Source: Ferrimonas senticii DSM 18821 (GTDB lineage: Bacteria; Pseudomonadota; Gammaproteobacteria; Enterobacterales; Shewanellaceae). Taken from it: a stretch of DNA of 64,000 nucleotides. The DNA is taken from contig NZ_AUGM01000001.1 of NCBI RefSeq assembly GCF_000422665.1, forward strand, positions 179,352 through 243,351, given 5' to 3'. The notes under the pieces are model-generated. The model was not told where the DNA came from. It searched no databases and was given only the letters and a program-made list of their open reading frames with translations. Of this stretch, positions 7,083-16,978 are shown piece after piece. Position 1 is the stretch's first letter. Every line of letters starts with the position of its first letter. The position numbers and the translations under genes are program-made.

Positions 7083-10000
7083 TTATTGGCCTTTAGCCGC
7101 TTGCTTGGCCAGTTTGCGGGCTTGTTTCTGCTCGCGGGCTAGCTGACGCTCTTGTGGGCTGAACAGACGCTCAACAATCACGAAGAACAGCGGTACGAAG
7201 AAGATCCCCAAGAAGGTGGAACTGATCATGCCGCCGAATACGCCGGTACCAATCGCGTTCTGAGCACCAGAACCTACGCCGGTACTGATCGCCAGTGGTA
7301 CAACACCCAGACCGAACGCCAGCGAGGTCATCAGAATTGGGCGCAGACGTACGCGTACTGCGTGCAGAGTCGCATCGAACAGCGAGTCGCCTTTTTCGTA
7401 GTATTCCTTGGCGAATTCCACAATCAGAATGGCGTTTTTGGTCGCCAGACCCACGGTGGTCAACAGGCCTACTTGGAAGAATACGTCGTTGGTTAGGCCA
7501 CGGCCGTAGGTCGCCAGCAGCGCACCGATGATCCCCAGAGGCACCACCAGAATTACCGCAAACGGCACCGACCAGCTCTCATACAGTGCTGCCAGTACTA
7601 GGAACACCACCAGAATCGACAGCGCGTACAGGGCAGGGGCTTGGTTACCAGACAGACGTTCCTCGTAAGAGAGACCGTTCCAAGAGATCCCAAAGCCCGG
7701 CGGCAGCTGTTGCGCCAGCTCTTCCATGGTGGCCATCGCCGCACCGGTACTGAAGCCCGGAATGGTGGCACCTTGGATGTTCATCGCAGGTACACCACCA
7801 AAGCGTTCTAGACGAGGCGCAGCGTATTCCCAGTGGCCAGTGGCGAATGCCGAGAACGGCACCATTTGACCTTGGTTGTTGCGTACGTGCCACTTGTCCA
7901 GATCTTCCGGCTGCATCCGGTACTGGTCTTCACCTTGAACGAATACCTTCTTAACGCGGCCGCGATCGATGTAATCGTTAACGTACGCGCCACCCCAAGC
8001 AGTTGCCAGCGTGGCGTTAACGTCATTGATGTTTAGACCCAGGGCGCGCAGTTTGCCGTGGTCAATATCCAGTTGGTACTGTGGCGCATCTTCCTGACCG
8101 TTCGGGCGCACGCCCACTAGGTTGGGATTCTGAGCCGCCAAGCCCAGCAATTGGTTACGGGCATTGGTTAGCGCTTCGTGGCCTTGACCGTTCTTATCTT
8201 GCAAGAACAAGTCGAAACCACCGGCCGTACCTAGCTCCATTACCGCAGGCGGTACAAAGGCAAAGGCAAAGGCTTCTTTGATGGACATGAAGTAGCCCAT
8301 GGCACGGTTAGCCACTGACTGTACATCTTGACCTGGCTCGGTACGCTCATCCCACGGTTTCAGGCCGATAAACGCCAGACCCATGTTTTGACCCATACCG
8401 GCGAACGAGAAGCCCGATACCGCAAATACCGACTGAACGTTTTGTGCTTCGGATTCCAGCATGTAGTTGCTGATTTTATCCATCACCTTAACGGTCGACT
8501 CTTGGGTAGAGTTTGCCGGCAGGATAACCTGGCTGAAAATTACCCCTTGGTCTTCATCCGGCAAGAACGCGGTTGGCAGACGGGTAAATACCCACGCGGT
8601 CGCCGCTACCAGCACCAAGTAGATGATGAACACTCGGCCAGTACGACGAATGATCGACGCCACGCTCGCTTCGTAGCGGTTGGTCAGGCGATCAAACCAG
8701 CGGTTAAAGGCACCAAAGAAGCCTTTGTTGGTCAGGCCATGGCCTTTCTCAATTGGCTTGAGCATGGTGGCACACAGGGCAGGGGTCAGAATTACTGCTA
8801 CCAGTACCGATAGCGCCATCGCGGAAACGATGGTGATCGAGAACTGACGGTAGATAACCCCGGTAGAGCCGGCCATAAATGCCATCGGTACAAATACCGC
8901 CGACAGGGTCAGACCGATACCCACCAGTGCGCCAGTGATCTGGCCCATCGATTTGCGAGTCGCTTCCAGTGGGCTTAGACCCTCTTCGGACATCACTCGC
9001 TCAACGTTTTCCACCACTACGATGGCGTCATCCACCAACAGGCCGATGGCCAGTACCATCGCGAACATGGTCAGTACGTTGATCGAGAAACCGGCAACGA
9101 ACAAAATCCCGAAGGTACCCAGCAATACCACCGGTACCGCGATCATCGGGATCAGGGTCGCGCGGAAGTTCTGCAGGAACAGGTACATGATCAGGAACAC
9201 CAGCACGATCGCTTCCAGCAGGGTCTTGACCACGCCTTCGATCGATTTGCTGACGAACGGGGTAGTGTCAAACGGCAGTACCACATTCAACCCTTCTGGG
9301 AAGAATGGGCGCATCTCGTCCACTTGGTTCATTACCGCTTCGGCGGTGGCCAGCGCGTTAGCGCCGGTGGCCAGCTGGATCGCCATACCGGATGCTGGTT
9401 TGCCGTTGTAGAACGCCTGCACCATGTAGTTTTCAGCGCCGACTTCCACCTTGGCAACGTCACCCAAGAATACCTTGGCGCCGTTGGCGTCCGACTTCAG
9501 CACAATTTGGCGGAACTCTTCGGCGGTTTGCAGGCGGCTTTGCGCGGAAATGGTGGCGTTGAGCTGCTGCCCAGAGACGGACGGGGTACCACCTAGCTGA
9601 CCGGCCGATACCTGGGCGTTTTGCTCACGGATGGCCATCACGATGTCGCTGGAGGTCAGTGAGTACTGCTCCAGTTTCAGCGGATCCATCCAAACACGCA
9701 TGGCGTACTGGGCACCGAACAGCTGTACGTCACCAACACCAGCCACGCGGCTCATTGGATCCAGTACGTTCGCGGCTACGTAGTCGGCGATGTCCGATTC
9801 GTTCATCGAACCGTCTTCCGACACGAAGCCCAGTACCAGCAGGAAGCCAGCACTGGTCTTAGCCACGCTCACACCTTGTGCCTGCACTTCTTGCGGCAGC
9901 AATGGCATCGCCAGCTGCAGTTTGTTCTGCACCTGTACTTGGGCGATGTCTGGATCCGCTTCGGCGTTGAAGGTCAGGGTGATTTCGGCGTTACCAAAGC

Positions 10001-10250
10001 TGTCACTGGTGGACTTGATGTAGCGCAGATGATCCAAACCGGTCATCCGTTGTTCAATCACCTGCGTCACCGTGTCTTCTACGGTTTTAGCCGACGCGCC
10101 CGGGTAGTTAGCGGTAATTGCCACCGTTGGCGGGGCAATGCTTGGGTACTGGGACACCGGCAATTTGGTAATTGCCAAGGCCCCCGCAAGCATAATGATG
10201 ATGGCGATCACCCACGCGAAAATGGGGCGATCGATAAAATAGCGAGCCAT
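7083..10250 (-). CDS. RND multidrug efflux transporter, HAE1 family (AcrB/MexB-like)
   Basis: 1055 residues, the normal length of inner-membrane RND pumps. Opens with [20 protein letters not shown], then the first periplasmic porter domain ([20 protein letters not shown]), a central membrane block with the proton-relay pair in [20 protein letters not shown], the second periplasmic half, and TM10 with the relay lysine in [19 protein letters not shown]. It exports drugs, dyes or detergents driven by the proton gradient, working as a trimer with the adaptor encoded just upstream. No outer-membrane TolC homologue or local repressor lies beside it, so a shared TolC is likely. The specific drug profile cannot be predicted. 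Confidence 0.95.
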   Translation of the reverse strand: MARYFIDRPIFAWVIAIIIMLAGALAITKLPVSQYPSIAPPTVAITANYPGASAKTVEDTVTQVIEQRMTGLDHLRYIKSTSDSFGNAEITLTFNAEADPDIAQVQVQNKLQLAMPLLPQEVQAQGVSVAKTSAGFLLVLGFVSEDGSMNESDIADYVAANVLDPMSRVAGVGDVQLFGAQYAMRVWMDPLKLEQYSLTSSDIVMAIREQNAQVSAGQLGGTPSVSGQQLNATISAQSRLQTAEEFRQIVLKSDANGAKVFLGDVAKVEVGAENYMVQAFYNGKPASGMAIQLATGANALATAEAVMNQVDEMRPFFPEGLNVVLPFDTTPFVSKSIEGVVKTLLEAIVLVFLIMYLFLQNFRATLIPMIAVPVVLLGTFGILFVAGFSINVLTMFAMVLAIGLLVDDAIVVVENVERVMSEEGLSPLEATRKSMGQITGALVGIGLTLSAVFVPMAFMAGSTGVIYRQFSITIVSAMALSVLVAVILTPALCATMLKPIEKGHGLTNKGFFGAFNRWFDRLTNRYEASVASIIRRTGRVFIIYLVLVAATAWVFTRLPTAFLPDEDQGVIFSQVILPANSTQESTVKVMDKISNYMLESEAQNVQSVFAVSGFSFAGMGQNMGLAFIGLKPWDERTEPGQDVQSVANRAMGYFMSIKEAFAFAFVPPAVMELGTAGGFDLFLQDKNGQGHEALTNARNQLLGLAAQNPNLVGVRPNGQEDAPQYQLDIDHGKLRALGLNINDVNATLATAWGGAYVNDYIDRGRVKKVFVQGEDQYRMQPEDLDKWHVRNNQGQMVPFSAFATGHWEYAAPRLERFGGVPAMNIQGATIPGFSTGAAMATMEELAQQLPPGFGISWNGLSYEERLSGNQAPALYALSILVVFLVLAALYESWSVPFAVILVVPLGIIGALLATYGRGLTNDVFFQVGLLTTVGLATKNAILIVEFAKEYYEKGDSLFDATLHAVRVRLRPILMTSLAFGLGVVPLAISTGVGSGAQNAIGTGVFGGMISSTFLGIFFVPLFFVIVERLFSPQERQLAREQKQARKLAKQAAKGQ

Positions 10251-10265
10251 AAACCTGCCTTTACC

Positions 10266-11402
10266 TTATTGAGCCGCGACGGTGGTGATCTCGGTTGCCG
10301 CAACCGGCGCGCCTGGGCGGATCTTCTGCAGGCCGTTAACGATCACTTGGTCGCCATCCTTCAGACCATCGGTGATCAACCATTGGTTGTTGATCACTTC
10401 GGCGGTTTGTACCGGGCGAGCTTCAACGGTGTTGTCTTTGCTCACGACCATCGCCATACCTTGGCCTTTCGGGGTGCGAGATACCGCTTTTTGCGGTACC
10501 AAAATGGCGTTTGGTGCGGTGCCAACATTGACTTGGGCACGCACAAACATGCCTGGCATCAGCAGGCCATCTGGGTTCGGGAACTCGGCACGCAGGGCTA
10601 CGCTGCCCATACCTTGATCGACGGTCACTTCAGAGAACTGCAGTTTGCCGGTGTGAGGGTACACGCTGCCATCTTCCAAAATCAGGGTGATGGCATCGTT
10701 TTCGGCAGCAACCAGGTCGCCGCTGGCTAGACGCTGCTTCAGGCGCAGCATCTGGGCGCTGGACTGCACCATATCAACGTTAATTGGATCCAGTTGGGTG
10801 ATCATCGCCAACGCTTGCGCTTGGCCGGCACCCACTAGTGCACCTGGGGTAACCGCAGATTTGCCGATGTAACCAGAGATCGGTGCTTCTACTTTGGTGT
10901 ACTGCAGGTTGATCTCAGCGGTGTGGATGGCGGCTTTAGCTACCGCTACGCCAGCTTGCGCTTGCAGGTAAGCCGCTTCCGCTTGGTCAAACTCTTGCTG
11001 ACTGACAGCGTTGGTTTTTACTAGATCACGGTAACGATCGGCGGTGGCCTTAGTGGACGCCAGTTGCGCTTTGGCTTGTTCTAGCTGAGCTTTAGCGCTG
11101 ACCAGAGTCGCTTCATATAACGCATCGTCGATTTGGTACAGCGACTGACCGGCAGTCACCTTGCCGCCTTCAACAAACAGCCGCGATTCGATCAAGCCAT
11201 TAACCTGAGGGCGCACTTCTGCTTGCTGATAAGCGTGGCTACGGCCTGGCAGCTCAATGGTGATGGTTTGAGGGGCGCTGACAACGTTAATGACATCGAC
11301 CGGTACGCTTTGTGGGGCACCTGGGCCTTGAGCGTAAGAAGTGCCGCTGGCAACCAACAGCGTGGCTGCAATTGCCGAGGCAAGAGTGCGCATTTGCCGC
11401 AT
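10266..11402 (-). CDS. RND efflux periplasmic adaptor (AcrA/MexA-like)
   Basis: 378 residues. Of the possible starts I chose ATG 11402 because caggag sits 5 nt upstream and a signal peptide follows at once (ASAIAATLLVASGTSYA, cut before QGPG). There is no lipobox Cys, so unlike AcrA it is probably a soluble periplasmic protein. Barrel-sandwich half (VRPQVNGLIESRLFVEGGKV), alpha-helical hairpin (about residues 95-160), second lipoyl half (TKVEAPISGYIGKSAVTPG) and membrane-proximal beta barrel. It bridges the RND pump to the outer-membrane channel. It ends 15 nt before the pump gene; both form one operon. Confidence 0.93.
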   Translation of the reverse strand: MRQMRTLASAIAATLLVASGTSYAQGPGAPQSVPVDVINVVSAPQTITIELPGRSHAYQQAEVRPQVNGLIESRLFVEGGKVTAGQSLYQIDDALYEATLVSAKAQLEQAKAQLASTKATADRYRDLVKTNAVSQQEFDQAEAAYLQAQAGVAVAKAAIHTAEINLQYTKVEAPISGYIGKSAVTPGALVGAGQAQALAMITQLDPINVDMVQSSAQMLRLKQRLASGDLVAAENDAITLILEDGSVYPHTGKLQFSEVTVDQGMGSVALRAEFPNPDGLLMPGMFVRAQVNVGTAPNAILVPQKAVSRTPKGQGMAMVVSKDNTVEARPVQTAEVINNQWLITDGLKDGDQVIVNGLQKIRPGAPVAATEITTVAAQ

Positions 11403-11763
11403 CTGAACTCCTGAAAATACTGCATCAGAATCCCCAATTACCTGCTTAGACCGGTTAATTTGGGGCTTGTAAAACGCGCTTGTTATCCCATAGCCACGGG
11501 CCAGCGGCAAGTCGCGAAAAGGCCAAAATTGTAACTGAATTAAGGACTTTCAGAAATGGGGCGAAACGGTAATAAATTTCGTTAGACAAGCTGAAAAGTC
11601 TTGCACATTGTCGAACTTTCAGAGCAACCGAGATGCAATTGACGTCTAAATGAGCAATTTTCGCAGCGCTGTTGACGCTTAAGTTGAATCACTGATTAAT
11701 ATGCCGAGCATTTAATTCAATCATTGATAAAACATTGACTGAATTAATCGCTCAGAAAACCAC
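11403..11763. other. Promoter region of the RND operon; no gene
   Basis: About 360 AT-rich bases between the adaptor start and the yegV terminator. No open frame of interest. No TetR-type long palindrome, the usual operator of such pumps, was obvious to me. Confidence 0.4.
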
Positions 11764-11787
11764 AAAGGAAGCCGTTGGGCTTCCTTT
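11764..11787 (-). terminator. Terminator of the yegTUV operon
   Basis: 10-bp stem aaaggaagcc (11764-11773) with ggcttccttt (11778-11787). Read on the minus strand it lies 25 nt after the yegV stop and is followed by a T-rich stretch. Confidence 0.85.
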
Positions 11788-11811
11788 GATATTTGGCTTG
11801 GTTTATTGCCC

Positions 11812-12792
11812 TTAGTAGCGGCTGAGGTAATCGCTTAACGTATCCGAGCATGGGGCACAGTCGCCGCCCTGCTGGCTGACAACATAAGAGGCTACCGCAT
11901 TGCCGAGTAATGCCGATTCCGCCAATGACCAGCCACTGGCAAGACCGGCCAAGGTGGCACCTGCGTGGCTGTCACCGGCGCCGATGGTATCGACGACGGT
12001 GGCATCAAATGGTTCGACTATCTCGCCCCACAGGTTGCCGTTGTTGTCACGACAAAGCACATAAGCCCCGTCTTTATCCAGACGGACAATCAGTTGACCA
12101 CCGTGCTTTTCGACCCAGGAAAGGGCAAAGGCGGCAACGCTGCCATCCATTCCTAGCGCCGTGGCCTCATCGCGATTGACCGTGACAATCGGATTAAGCG
12201 CCATCAATCGAGTCATGTAGGCGTCGCTGATGTCCAGCAGGCGAGGACCAAAATCGACCATTACCGTGGCATCGGTTTGCTGCTCTAGCCAGGTCAGCAG
12301 CAGTTCACCACTGCGACCGGCAAGCTGGTAGCCAGAGACGTAGATGTAGCCGATTAGCTGACCAAGGCTGGCTAAGGTCTGTTGGCTCCAGTTGTCCTCA
12401 ACCCCAGTCACGGAGATAAAGGTGCGCTCGCCGCAGGGTTCAACCAGCGCCATGCACCAGCCGTTATCCATGGTTGGATCAACCGGCAGGGCGGTGCTGA
12501 TCCCGCGGCTAGCCAGATCGCTACGAACCAGATCGGCCCAGCGACCATTACCCAGTGGCAGGGCATTAACCGAATCGATGCCCAATCGTTTTAAGGCAAT
12601 GGCGACGTTTAATGCACAACCACCAACATGAATGCCTTTTTCCTCGACCGCAATGTCATCGCCGCTGCTTGGCAGGCGTGGGGTACTAACCACCACATCA
12701 ATCACCGCCGCACCGAGGATGCATAAAGGTTGCTGGCTCTGCAGACTGGCCAGTTTATTGCGCAGTAATTGCGCTGGCGTGCCGTTAAGCAT
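11812..12792 (-). CDS. yegV: PfkB-family sugar/nucleoside kinase, YegV-like
   Basis: 326 residues from ATG 12792, which overlaps the end of yegU by 8 bp; a longer open frame upstream is only overlap. Ribokinase fold: N-terminal CILGAAVIDVVVSTPRLP, first PfkB signature with GGCALNVAIALKRLG, and C-terminal anion-hole and catalytic motif DTIGAGDSHAGA, where the Asp of GAGD is the catalytic base. Together with an ADP-ribosylglycohydrolase and a nucleoside permease it reproduces the E. coli yegT-yegU-yegV order. It probably phosphorylates the sugar or nucleoside released by the pathway; the true substrate is not established. Confidence 0.9.
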   Translation of the reverse strand: MLNGTPAQLLRNKLASLQSQQPLCILGAAVIDVVVSTPRLPSSGDDIAVEEKGIHVGGCALNVAIALKRLGIDSVNALPLGNGRWADLVRSDLASRGISTALPVDPTMDNGWCMALVEPCGERTFISVTGVEDNWSQQTLASLGQLIGYIYVSGYQLAGRSGELLLTWLEQQTDATVMVDFGPRLLDISDAYMTRLMALNPIVTVNRDEATALGMDGSVAAFALSWVEKHGGQLIVRLDKDGAYVLCRDNNGNLWGEIVEPFDATVVDTIGAGDSHAGATLAGLASGWSLAESALLGNAVASYVVSQQGGDCAPCSDTLSDYLSRY

Positions 12793-13801
12793 GGGCGGCT
12801 TCTCGCTGTTGGCGCAGCGCCAAGAACTTAGTGGCGTAACCGTCAAAGTCCAGTTGGTTGGCGGCATCCATCTGCGCTTTCAGATCGCGGTCAATCGCTT
12901 GTTCGCCGTTTAGGGCACCACAAATGGCCACCGCCATGGCACCGATGGTGTCGGTGTCACCGCCCAAGTTGGCACACAAAATAGCGCAGCGGTTCGGGCA
13001 AGTCTCGGCCAGTTCCACCATCGCAATCGCGGCAGCCACCGATTCGATGGTGCTGGTGCCAGCGCCAACCAGATCGTAGATCCGCTGCATAGTCTGTTCG
13101 GTACCGTTGCCTTGGCGGGCCACATCCAGCGCCAGCTCAATGCGGGCGCCCATAGAGGCGCTGAAGGTGTTAGCGCACTGGGCTTGAGCAGCGTTGGCGA
13201 TGGCCGGCAGTTGATCGGCAATCACAGTCCAGCTGTGGCCTTCAATCGCTTTGGAGATCGCCCAGGCAATGGCCACAGCACCGGCGATGGCGATGTCGGA
13301 TTTGTGAGTCGGGCTGGAAGCCAGTGCCACTTCGCTGACAAACTGCGGCAGGCTGTTGGTTGGCAGTAAGCAGCCTAGTGGTGATACGCGCATGGCGGCA
13401 CCGTTGGTAACGCCCATGTTATCCAGTTGGCTGATTGGGGTGCCGGCTTTAAAGGCGTTCATCGCTACTTTTGAGGTCGGGCCAAACACGTTTTTATTGA
13501 AGGCGTCGAAGCCTTCAGCCCAATCCAGCACGTTCTGGGCGATGGTTTCTGGCACGATCTGACCGTCGTGGCTGATGATGGCATCGGCCAATGCCAGTGC
13601 CATTGAGGTGTCGTCGGTAAAGTGGCACGCGGTAAAGTAACAAGCGGCGTTGTTTTCCGCCGGACCATCTAAAAAGCGATCGATCCAACCAAAGTGGGCT
13701 TTAACGCGGCTGCGTGGCCACAGTTCCGATGGCATACCCATGGCATCGCCCAATGCTTGGCCGTAGAACGCGCCGAGGATTCGATTATGTTGAGTCAGCA
13801 T
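12785..13801 (-). CDS. yegU: ADP-ribosylglycohydrolase family protein, YegU-like
   Basis: 338 residues forming one all-helical DraG/ARH domain. Metal-binding motifs are intact: GDAMGMPSE near the N-terminus, FTDDTSMAL (about residues 61-69) and GGDTDTIGAM near residue 280, which bind the two Mg2+ or Mn2+ ions. The family removes ADP-ribose from proteins or small molecules. In this operon it more likely cleaves an imported N-glycoside, feeding the kinase next door; that is inference from context. ATG 13801 has an aaggt ribosome site. Separated from yegT by a 75-nt gap holding a hairpin. Confidence 0.9.
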   Translation of the reverse strand: MLTQHNRILGAFYGQALGDAMGMPSELWPRSRVKAHFGWIDRFLDGPAENNAACYFTACHFTDDTSMALALADAIISHDGQIVPETIAQNVLDWAEGFDAFNKNVFGPTSKVAMNAFKAGTPISQLDNMGVTNGAAMRVSPLGCLLPTNSLPQFVSEVALASSPTHKSDIAIAGAVAIAWAISKAIEGHSWTVIADQLPAIANAAQAQCANTFSASMGARIELALDVARQGNGTEQTMQRIYDLVGAGTSTIESVAAAIAMVELAETCPNRCAILCANLGGDTDTIGAMAVAICGALNGEQAIDRDLKAQMDAANQLDFDGYATKFLALRQQREAAHA

Positions 13802-13828
13802 AGTGTTAGTTACCTTGAGAAACAGAGA

Positions 13829-13856
13829 AACCCGCAGGGTAGGTACCTTGCGGGTT
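13829..13856 (-). promoter_or_regulatory. Intercistronic hairpin between yegT and yegU
   Basis: aacccgcaggg (13829-13839) pairs with ccttgcgggtt (13846-13856), one G-T. No T run of a full terminator follows on the minus strand, so partial termination or mRNA protection of yegT is more likely than operon end. Confidence 0.55.
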
Positions 13857-13876
13857 GGTAGTTAATTCAGTGCGGA

Positions 13877-15136
13877 TTAAGCCGCTTGTTTTTCATCAAC
13901 TTTGATGGCGCTGATTTCGCCGTCGGATTCACGGAAGAACCAGAAGAACAGGACGAAGATGACGATGATCATTAGGCCACCGAAGCCCCACATGCCTGCC
14001 CAGTCGAAGGTTAGGCCGTTTTGTGGTGTGTCGTAGGCGAACATCTTTTCCATCATCCAGCCACCGAGGCGGTAACCCAGCAAGCTGCCAATGCCCTGAC
14101 AGCCTAGGGTGATCAGACCCTGAGCGGCGGTACGCATGTGTGGTGGTGCTTTCTTGTCTACGTATACGTAGGCGGTAACGTAGTAGAAGTCGTAGCTTAC
14201 GCCGTGCAGCAGAATACCGGCGAACAGCAGCGAGTACAGGTACCAGGTGTCGGCAGAGCCTACCACGAAGAAGCCGTAACGGATGCCCGCAGTGATCAGA
14301 CCCAGCAGCAGTACTTTCTTGATGCCGTAGCGCTTGGTGAAGAACGGCAGCGCCAGCATAAAGAAGATTTCAGATACCTGACCTAAGGTCATCCAGCCGG
14401 TGGCGTTGCTCATGCCAACTTCGCTTAGGAAGCCATTGGCAAAGATGTAGTAGAACGCCAATGGCATGCTGAACATAAAGGAGCAGACAAAGAACGCCAG
14501 GAAGTTGCGATCTTTCAGTAGCACCAGCGCATCCAGACCCAGCATCACCTTCAGGCTCAGTTTGCCGGTGGACTTTGGTGGGGTGTTTGGCAGCATGATG
14601 GCAAACAGACCCAGTGCCAGCGACGCTGCAGCGGTGATCAACAGTGGGATGTTAGAGGCAGAGATGTCGCCGTAGCCCAGCCAAGTTGGTACGAAACCAC
14701 AGGCCACGCCGGAAGCGATCCAGCCGATGGTGCCCAGTACTCGAATGCGTGGGAAATCACGCTCAACATCGGCCACGTTGGAAAACGCAATCGAGTTGGT
14801 CAGCGCGATGGTTGGCATGTAGGTCAGGTTGTATGCCAGCAGCAGTGGGAAGAAGGTGGCAAAGGTCAGTTGCTGCGCCGCCAGATACATCAGCACCGCA
14901 CCCACAACCATTAACACCGCCAGTACTTTTTGCGCTGGGAAGAAACGGTCAGTGATCGAGCCCACCAGAATTGGCGAGATGATTGCGGCGATGGCGCTGG
15001 AGGCGTAACACCAAGCGATCTCGGTTGGTGTAAAACCATTGGCATTCAAGAACGGCCACAGCGGTACGAACCACGCACCCCAGATAAACCATTCGATAAA
15101 CATCATCAGCGACAACTTACCATTAGCTGTTTTCAC
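13877..15136 (-). CDS. yegT: Nucleoside permease of the NupG/YegT family
   Basis: 419 residues from GTG 15136, chosen because aggggaa lies 6 nt upstream and the protein then begins VKTANGKLSLMMFIEWFIWG, as in E. coli YegT; an open frame to 15220 is leader. Twelve membrane segments of the major facilitator type, with YMPTIALTNSIAF in TM4 and the loop DVERDFPRIRVLGTIGWIAS between TM4 and TM5 typical of the nucleoside:H+ symporters. Identity to E. coli YegT appears high along the whole length. First gene of the yegTUV operon. Natural substrate not proven in any species I know of. Confidence 0.95.
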   Translation of the reverse strand: MKTANGKLSLMMFIEWFIWGAWFVPLWPFLNANGFTPTEIAWCYASSAIAAIISPILVGSITDRFFPAQKVLAVLMVVGAVLMYLAAQQLTFATFFPLLLAYNLTYMPTIALTNSIAFSNVADVERDFPRIRVLGTIGWIASGVACGFVPTWLGYGDISASNIPLLITAAASLALGLFAIMLPNTPPKSTGKLSLKVMLGLDALVLLKDRNFLAFFVCSFMFSMPLAFYYIFANGFLSEVGMSNATGWMTLGQVSEIFFMLALPFFTKRYGIKKVLLLGLITAGIRYGFFVVGSADTWYLYSLLFAGILLHGVSYDFYYVTAYVYVDKKAPPHMRTAAQGLITLGCQGIGSLLGYRLGGWMMEKMFAYDTPQNGLTFDWAGMWGFGGLMIIVIFVLFFWFFRESDGEISAIKVDEKQAA

Positions 15137-15197
15137 TGCTGTTCCCCTAAATAAACGCATACGAGCAATAACAAATTGGCGAGCACAATACGCACGG

Positions 15198-15212
15198 TTG
15201 TGAAATTCACAA
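15198..15212. promoter_or_regulatory. Palindrome upstream of yegT, candidate operator
   Basis: ttgtgaa-a-ttcacaa is a 7-1-7 perfect palindrome 62 bp upstream of the yegT start, with further TCACA/TGTGA half-motifs at 15217-15221 and 15230-15234. It could be the site of a GntR or LacI type regulator; in E. coli a GntR gene (yegW) belongs to this locus, but none is present here. Spacing does not fit a standard CRP site. Confidence 0.45.
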
Positions 15213-15675
15213 TTGATCACATTGGAATTTGTGAGCTAGATGGCATTAGTTGGTGACTATCTCTTTGGTGTTAACCTGCTGCTAACACAATCTGCTGTTT
15301 TTACACTAAGTGTTTGTTGTTAGATGCTTTCGGTTGTGATTGTAGCTTTGGTGCAGTGGAGGGCGACGATGCCGATGGCAGCGGTTCACGCATTGATGGC
15401 GGCAGAGTTAAGGTGAGGCTAGTCATTTTCTCACAAGGATTAACACCATTGGGGCCGTCGGAATGGTGGTTCACCAGCCAAATAATTTCAGTTGAGAAAA
15501 GTGCTAGACATTAATCAATTTGGTGATTAAGATGCGCGCCGAAATCGCAGTGGCTGTTCGCTAAGCTGTTGTTTCTAAAATCTAAAGGCGTCCATCGCCA
15601 CTCTAGGACAACTGTCTCTGACGGTTGTGTTTCCTTTTTTATAAATAGGAAACATCAACTTTTTGCAGAGCGCCC
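15213..15675. other. Divergent promoter region between yegT and the Nramp-like gene; no gene
   Basis: About 460 bases. The open frame at 15314-15514 lacks a ribosome site and looks random. The right part holds the long leader of the transporter at 15676, including the hairpin listed at 15608-15640. Confidence 0.4.
15608..15640 (+). terminator. Terminator-like hairpin in the leader of the Nramp-like gene (possible attenuator)
   Basis: acaactgtc (15608-15616) pairs with gacggttgt (15620-15628) with one G-T, and is followed by gtttcctttttt. A competing hairpin gtttcc (15629-15634) with ggaaac (15648-15653) overlaps the T tract. Located 36 nt before the start codon. The pair could act as an attenuator. 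No manganese (yybP-ykoY) riboswitch core was recognised. Confidence 0.45.
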
Positions 15676-16932
15676 ATGTCTAACAATACCCTCTCTTCGA
15701 CCATCGCTAACGGCGAATCGGTTTCGAACCCTGCGCCAAGCAAGGCCTCTACCATCAATAAAAAAGCGCTGCTGAGTGTCGCCTTTCTGATGGCCACCAC
15801 TTCAGTTGGTCCTGGCTTTCTGACCCAAACCACCGTATTTACCAATCTGTATCAGATTGATATGGCATTCCCGGTGTTGGCGTCGATTCTGATCACCTTC
15901 GGTATCGTTATGAACCTATGGCGGGTGGTTGGCGTCTCTGGTCTGCGTATTCAAGATATTGCGAACAAGGTGGCTCCGGGTCTGGGTTACGCGGTTGGCA
16001 TTCTGTTGGCCTTAGGGGCCGTGGCATTTAACTTCGGTAACGTTTCTGGCTCGGCGCTGGGCCTGAATGTGCTGACTGGCGCCGATACCCTGTGGGGGAC
16101 GCTGTTTACTGGTCTGCTTGGCTGCGTACTGTTCTTGGCCCACAACGCCTCGAAACACATCGATAGCATGGCGCGTTACCTTGGTCTGCTGATGATCGTG
16201 CTGATCGCTTATGTGGCGATGACCACCATGCCGCCATTGGCGCCAGTAGTAGCAGCGGGGATGATGCCAACCGACGTTAACTCATTGCTGCTGCCAACCT
16301 TAACCATCGTTGGTGGTGCCGTTGGTGGTTACTACACCGGCGCCCAGCGTCTGGTGGATGTTGGCCTGAAAGGGCAACACCAACTGAAAGCTATCAGCCA
16401 AGCGGCGATCATGGGCGTCAGCATCGCGGTAGTTATTCGCATTCTGCTGTTCTTGGCGGTACTGGGCGTGATTGTTCAGGGCGCGACTTTGGATAAAGCC
16501 AACCCTGCGGCGGATGCGTTCCGTCAGGGCGCCAGCTCTGTGGGCTACTACATCTTTGGTTTGGTGCTATTTGTAGCGTCAATCACTTCGGTGGTGGGCA
16601 ACTCTTACATGGCGATTTCGCTGGTTAAAACCCTGTTCCCAACCATCGAACGTAATGAAAAGTACTGGTGTGTTGGCTTTATCGTGCTGACCACTGTTGG
16701 TACTGCGTGCATCAACATGCCAGTGTTCCTGCTGATGCTGGCGGGCTTGGTAAACAGTGTGATCCTGCCGGTAGTACTAGGAGTGATCCTGATCGCCAGT
16801 CGCCGCAAAGATATCGTTGGTGATTACCGCCACCCAATGTGGCTGACCTCGCTGGGCGCATTCATTGTGATTGTGATGGCGATCGGTTCAAGTTCAACCA
16901 TCAGCGGTTTTATCACTCGCTTCATCGGTTAA
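15676..16932 (+). CDS. Nramp-superfamily transporter, YcsG-like, without the metal-binding motif
   Basis: 418 residues with about 11 hydrophobic segments after a 28-residue polar N-terminus. TM1 reads ATTSVGPGFLTQTTVF: it keeps the Nramp GPGF but where metal transporters have Asp-Pro-Gly-Asn it has no Asp. TM6 has GGAVGGYYTGAQRLVD rather than the Met-Pro-His motif. This pattern resembles Bacillus YcsG, an Nramp relative encoded near 5-oxoprolinase genes, so transport of an organic substrate or of Mg2+ rather than Mn2+ or Fe2+ is plausible. No oxoprolinase genes lie nearby. Possible leader attenuation; ends in a strong terminator. Confidence 0.85.
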   Translation: MSNNTLSSTIANGESVSNPAPSKASTINKKALLSVAFLMATTSVGPGFLTQTTVFTNLYQIDMAFPVLASILITFGIVMNLWRVVGVSGLRIQDIANKVAPGLGYAVGILLALGAVAFNFGNVSGSALGLNVLTGADTLWGTLFTGLLGCVLFLAHNASKHIDSMARYLGLLMIVLIAYVAMTTMPPLAPVVAAGMMPTDVNSLLLPTLTIVGGAVGGYYTGAQRLVDVGLKGQHQLKAISQAAIMGVSIAVVIRILLFLAVLGVIVQGATLDKANPAADAFRQGASSVGYYIFGLVLFVASITSVVGNSYMAISLVKTLFPTIERNEKYWCVGFIVLTTVGTACINMPVFLLMLAGLVNSVILPVVLGVILIASRRKDIVGDYRHPMWLTSLGAFIVIVMAIGSSSTISGFITRFIG

Positions 16933-16946
16933 TCGACTTAGCTAAC

Positions 16947-16978
16947 AATCCCCCAAGGGCAACCTTGGGGGATTTTTT
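16947..16978. terminator. Terminator between the Nramp-like and LysR genes
   Basis: 12-bp stem aatcccccaagg (16947-16958) and ccttgggggatt (16963-16974) with a gcaa loop, then a T run on the plus strand. The last T bases touch the stop of the convergent LysR gene at 16977. Confidence 0.92.

Noticed and set aside
8328-10730. Several long plus-strand frames (up to 284 codons) opposite the RND operon
   Set aside because: Antisense to highly conserved efflux genes and with no recognisable domain.
15195-15240. CRP site upstream of yegT
   Set aside because: TGTGA and TCACA motifs are present but none with the required 6-bp spacing; kept only as a possible other operator.
15314-15514. 66-codon frame between yegT and the Nramp-like gene
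   Set aside because: No ribosome site and no resemblance to a leader peptide; ends far from the attenuator-like hairpin.
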